This document shows positions 8,261 through 11,644 of a stretch of 11,644 nucleotides of DNA, one piece after another (the stretch's first letter is position 1; each line of letters starts with the position of its first letter). The notes beneath the pieces are model-generated. The model was given only the letters and a program-made list of their open reading frames with translations, ran no database searches and was not told where the DNA came from. Position numbers and translations under genes: made by a program. The stretch covers positions 188,001 through 199,644 of the forward strand of contig LVLI01000278.1 of NCBI GenBank assembly GCA_001687465.1, written 5' to 3'. The stretch comes from Halocafeteria seosinensis. Lineage: Eukaryota > Sar > Bigyra > Bicosoecida.

Positions 8261-10880
8261 CTGCAACGTGTCTCTCTTCCAATGGAACGTAGCAGGGTAC
8301 ACAATTTGTTTGTGCAACTATTTACAGGTATCGGGAGTTTGCCAATTGTTCAATTCCTACGAGAATCGAACCAGTGAGCTGTTCTACCGAAGTATCACCT
8401 TGATACAATTCAGCATTCGCATCGTTCATTTCCCGTAAAAAGTCAGACGATATTTTGGCACTTTGGAGGATGCCAGTTACTTCTGGTTGCGCTTCAGTGG
8501 GAACGGAATACTGTGCGAACATACCAGCAGCCCAAGCAAACGTTGCAAGAGAGATCGGGTCAGCATGATTAGCTTCCATTATCTCACGAATGCGAGTAGC
8601 AGCCTTCTTGAAGAACATTCCTATTCTGGAAAGATCCAGTTCGTCAGTGCCATTTAGTTGCTCGACCTTCTTGCCCAGGTGACCGTGAGCATGGCTGAGT
8701 CGAATAATTGAGTACGCTATCTTTGCTATTTCGTGAGAGGAGAGCTGGTTTACGTTGAAGCTACCTCTTGAAGGCATGTACACCGCTAGTCTTCCCGCTT
8801 CTGGTAGATCTGTACAAGCTCGGGTTATTGCCATGTCGTAAAGGAGTGCCACAAGGTCAGAGTTACCAATTTCTGTTCGGCGAGAGGACAGCCGATGGAT
8901 GCCTGGTTTCACCAAGTTTTCCAGGATTTTGTGGCGATTAACACTCCTTTCCATTTCCAGCGATGCCTCTACAGAAGAAGCAGCAGCATGATTTGTCCTG
9001 AGTAAATGCTCGTCCTTTTCTCCGAGAGCCAGCGAACGGTGCCATTTTACGATTTCAGGAGCGATACTGCGCCTGTGCACTTCACAGAGGCAAGAATGCA
9101 TCGGATGCCAGAGATGGTCGTAAGAAGAGCGCATTTTCTTCTCCGGAGGCGAAAGAAGTAACAGTGACGTCCGTAACACTTTACTAAGCTCCGAGGCGTT
9201 CAAGTTCTTCAAGATTCGGCGATTAACAGACTTATAGAACTGCAAGGCCAGAATAGCCCTAGATGCTTGGTTAGGTGTTGCAATGTATGGCAATACGCCG
9301 TAGAACCTCGCGATATCAGACGTCGGCATGGACCGTAACTGGCTTGACACCTTACTACACAATTTTGAAGACAATTCCTCGTTACGGATTCCAGTTGCTT
9401 GAAATGCTTCTGCGGTCTCTGTCATGTCATGTCCATTGACAGGAATAGGTCGTACGGGTTTATACTGACCTCTTCGTTTATGCGGTAGGTTTTGAGGCTG
9501 ATGGGAGGAAATACCGGACGCTTCCGGGTCTAGGTGCCGAACGAGGGCTTTCGCCGTTTCTGTAAACATCCGTTCGATATGCAGGTCCCTTTTCAAGACA
9601 GAGGAATGCACGTCTGTTCGCTCTAACATAGCGCGGTAGGCTCTAGATACAGCCCGACACGCGTTAGCAATGTTCTGGGGCGTTGCATGCTTCGCTCGTT
9701 GTGGGTGTCCCATGTTCTTTGCTAGGACTGAGAACAAAGTGGCGTCGTACATTCCAACCTTATCATAAGCCCAAAGGGTATTAGCGATTCCTTGAGAAGT
9801 AAACCGATTTGATTGATCTATAATCGGGCGCATAAAACTCGAAAACAACTCAAGGTCCATAATTTCTGCTTTTCCAAAGGAGTAAACGATGTTTGCCAAC
9901 TGCTGAGGATTCAATTCATCGCGGTTCTGCTTCAGCTGTTGTGCTACTGTACCAAATAAGTCCCTATCTTGATGCCTCAAGGAGGCATAGCTAACTAAAA
10001 TGTTTGTCAGTTCCACTGTGCTGTAATGTTGTATCCCGTCTTGGATATGGGAAGAAAGTCTGTGACTAAGCATACACAAAAATAAGCAGACTGGTTGCCA
10101 GGCTTTTCTGGAAAGCGCGACCTACCTGTTTAACATGTCCCGGTGGTAATACCCAACCCGACTCATTCCATATAGCAGTTGCGCGACATCTCCATGATTA
10201 AATCTTCCAACTTGGGCCAGGCAGTTTGCAGCGATTCTGTCAAAAAGTTCTGGAGAATGGAAATTGAGTTTACCCACACCCCATGCAATGCCAGCAAGCG
10301 TTCGAGGAGCTAAAGCAGTTCTTGTGTGTACGAGCACCTCTTGCAAATCTTCTACAAAACTTTGAACTTGCGATAAGGACAATGCCTCTCTTTTCCACGG
10401 AGCTTTATCCAGATGCAGCTTGGCAATCTTCTGAAGACCGTGGCAGTAATTGACGAGATCAAATGCATCTTTTTCTGCTTCATACACCGCTAATACATCC
10501 GCCGGGTGTTTTGCTTTTGCGAGCATTCCATGTACATAGGTTTCCTCTGGCAAATACGGATGATCTGGACGATTCGACGGGTAGATGTTGTTCTTCCGCT
10601 GTCGTCCAATAGCCTTCCCCTGAGGCCATGTAATTGACGTCTCTTCGTGCTGCATCTTGTCCAGCTCCCGATGTTTCAAGTCTCGATTCCTCCTCCTTAT
10701 TTTCTCTATTTCTTTCGCTTCGTTTTCATTCTGCTTCTGCTGTTCCGTGGTGACCACCGTCGTGGTAAAAGCGCGTGGCACTGGCAAAGCCCGGGTCGGC
10801 ATTAAAGAGCTTGCTATAGGCCTCATCCGAAGGCAGTTCCTGTCTCGAGGCCGCTGGAGCAGGACCCTGTAGTGGCGCAT
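8077..10880 (-). CDS. Putative organellar RNA-binding protein: helical HPR/OPR-like repeats with a probable C-terminal RAP domain
   Basis: Proposed exons are 10880-10126, 10065-8326 and 8260-8077, giving 892 residues. The start ATG at 10880 has an in-frame TGA two codons upstream. The first 45 or so residues are rich in Arg, Ser and Thr and almost free of acids (MRHYRVLLQRPRDR..), as in a mitochondrial targeting peptide; a charged helix follows (about 50-80). From about residue 140 to 400 come helical repeats of about 37 residues with cores such as LAGIAWGVGKL, VAQLLYGMSRVG, LTNILVSYASL, LANIVYSFGKA and IANTLWAYDKVG. These match heptatricopeptide/OPR-like units of organellar RNA-binding proteins, which are numerous in apicomplexans and their relatives. 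More diverged helical units follow to about residue 830. Exon 3 adds a RAP-like end with NYKQQRLLLHAGHWSVIH. The expected role is binding organellar transcripts or rRNA fragments in their processing or stability; the target is unknown. If the last intron is not used, the protein ends at 8322 with 832 residues. Confidence 0.82.
8261..8325 (-). other. Intron 2 of the RAP-type gene (proposed)
   Basis: This is a 65-nt GTAAAT...GTTGCAG intron in phase 2. The donor overlaps the apparent stop codon after NSRYL, as in intron 1, where the upstream frame also runs into a stop just inside the intron. Splicing brings the RAP-like sequence downstream into frame. Length, phase and splice consensus agree with the other introns of the window, but a stop at 8322 remains possible. 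Confidence 0.62.
10066..10125 (-). other. Intron 1 of the RAP-type gene, with a tandem acceptor
   Basis: This is a 60-nt GTAGGT...CTTAG intron in phase 2. It joins the repeat core ending DMLN to the continuing repeat (LSSHIQDG) and removes a TAG stop at the end of the upstream frame. A second AG follows 6 nt later (CACAG, ending at 10060). Its use would keep the frame and drop two residues, so either site is possible. Confidence 0.85.
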
Positions 10881-11366
10881 TTTTCAGTCCACTTGAAACC
10901 ACAAGCTCTACTCCACCAGATAAGATAAATTTATGCTAGTACCATGGACAAATCCAACTAAATACTCTTAATAACGAAGGGGAGACGAGAACAAATGTGA
11001 TTTGTGAGCTTCACATCAGAGTCACTTTCGGCTCGGAGCGCATTGATATCACTTGACATGTATATTATTCGTACAAATAGATAATCCGATCGTAAACTCT
11101 AGAAGAAGCCCCCTGTTCATTATCAACTTTTATACACTTCCTTGGAAGTCTTGCACGAAACTGTTCCGACGGTTTAAACACATCTCTGTAACACGTTTTC
11201 TGGTACAACCCATACATTGGAGCAGCGCTTCAATGTCTGATTGACTCGTAGTCTGTGCGCCGCAGGCGAAAAATTTTTGCCCTGTCCTCGTAGTCTCAGC
11301 ATACTCCGTCGACACTGTAAGGAAAGCACTCTACTCTTAAGCACTAACTACTGCTGTCCCACTTGG
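10881..11366. other. Non-coding 5' flank of the RAP-type gene
   Basis: No convincing coding sequence was found. Open frames of about 60 codons on both strands lack recognisable motifs and splice support. The part nearest 10881 should hold the promoter and 5' leader of the RAP-type gene. An A5T5 palindrome at 11269-11278 is the only local symmetry I noted. Confidence 0.55.
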
Positions 11367-11530
11367 GAGTCCGTACTCTCACGAAGTGTGTACCGTTGTT
11401 CACCTGTGAGTCCCTACTCTCACGAAGTGTGCGCCGTTGTTCACCTGTGAGTCCCTACTCTCACAAGGTATGCACCATTTATCACCTGTGAGTCCCTAAT
11501 CTCAAGAAGTGCGTGCCGCTGAGTCCCGAT
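11367..11530. repeat. 41-bp tandem repeat, about four and a half units
   Basis: Units begin GAGTCC at 11367, 11408, 11449, 11490 and 11521. The first three steps are exactly 41 bp and the last is 31 bp because about 10 bp of the unit end is missing. Units two and three are the closest to each other; the outer ones are diverged. Units two and three hold GTGAG and CTCAC arms around an 8-nt spacer (11406-11423 and 11447-11464), a small potential hairpin. It is a minisatellite-like array in non-coding DNA. Confidence 0.85.
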
Positions 11531-11644
11531 TGCTAAAGTTGCCTGCTTCAGGCTGCTTGGGAGTCTTCGTAGTAGTTCTAGAGGACCGCTAAAATAGTAC
11601 CGCAGCGGAAAATGTTCTCGATGAAGTTTGGACACCCTTTCCAC
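11531..11644. other. Right-end segment without a supported gene
   Basis: A minus-strand frame is open from the right edge through the tandem repeat to 11441. Because it crosses a non-coding minisatellite in a single frame and has no recognisable motif, I do not call it a gene. It could be the end of an upstream gene that continues beyond the window. Confidence 0.3.

Noticed and set aside
11441-11644. Minus-strand 67-codon frame open to the right edge
   Set aside because: It crosses the 41-bp minisatellite, begins without an ATG inside the window and shows no recognisable domain.
1-11644. CRISPR array, toxin-antitoxin pair, phage or other bacterial system
   Set aside because: Short GT-AG introns, a eukaryotic receptor architecture and an organellar RAP-type protein show a eukaryotic nuclear region. 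The only short tandem array has unequal, diverged units with no spacers.

Overview
The window is nuclear DNA from a microbial eukaryote. It holds two minus-strand genes broken by very short GT-AG spliceosomal introns (48-74 nt), and no bacterial-style operon, RNA gene, insertion sequence or CRISPR array was seen. The standard genetic code is consistent with every reading frame. The organism cannot be named from sequence alone. An organellar RAP/heptatricopeptide-type protein beside an LRR and ephrin-receptor-like multi-pass membrane protein, with 50-75 nt introns, suggests a protist of alveolate or stramenopile type. That placement is inference.

Positions 1-7459 (minus strand) hold one very large gene for a cell-surface protein, cut off by the left edge. 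I built its model by hand: 12 exons, with splice sites that agree in sequence and in codon phase. The first 11 exons span only 1.7 kb (7459-5792) and encode a signal peptide, a short Cys-containing cap and about ten leucine-rich repeats, mostly one repeat per 72-nt exon. The twelfth exon runs from 5743 to position 1 with no stop (1914 open codons). It encodes a roughly 535-residue Ser/Thr-rich stalk with 62-64 residue tandem repeats, a roughly 700-residue ectodomain with a filamin-like segment near its end, a Cys-rich ephrin-receptor-like (GCC2/GCC3-type) module, and a membrane domain of about eight or nine helices. In all, 2245 residues are visible. The architecture suggests a large adhesion or sensing receptor.

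Positions 7460-8076 lie between the genes and contain no convincing coding sequence, but do contain a cluster of palindromes including a perfect TGACGTCA box. This interval is the likely promoter region of the receptor gene.

Positions 8077-10880 (minus strand) encode a putative organelle-targeted RNA-binding protein. It has a basic, mitochondrial-type N-terminus, then heptatricopeptide/OPR-like helical repeats, and a third exon that I propose supplies a divergent C-terminal RAP domain. The model has three exons and 892 residues.

Positions 10881-11644 contain no supported gene. Their notable content is a 41-bp tandem repeat (11367 to about 11530), with a small hairpin in some units.

The two genes share a strand but show no obvious functional link: one product belongs at the cell surface, the other in an organelle.
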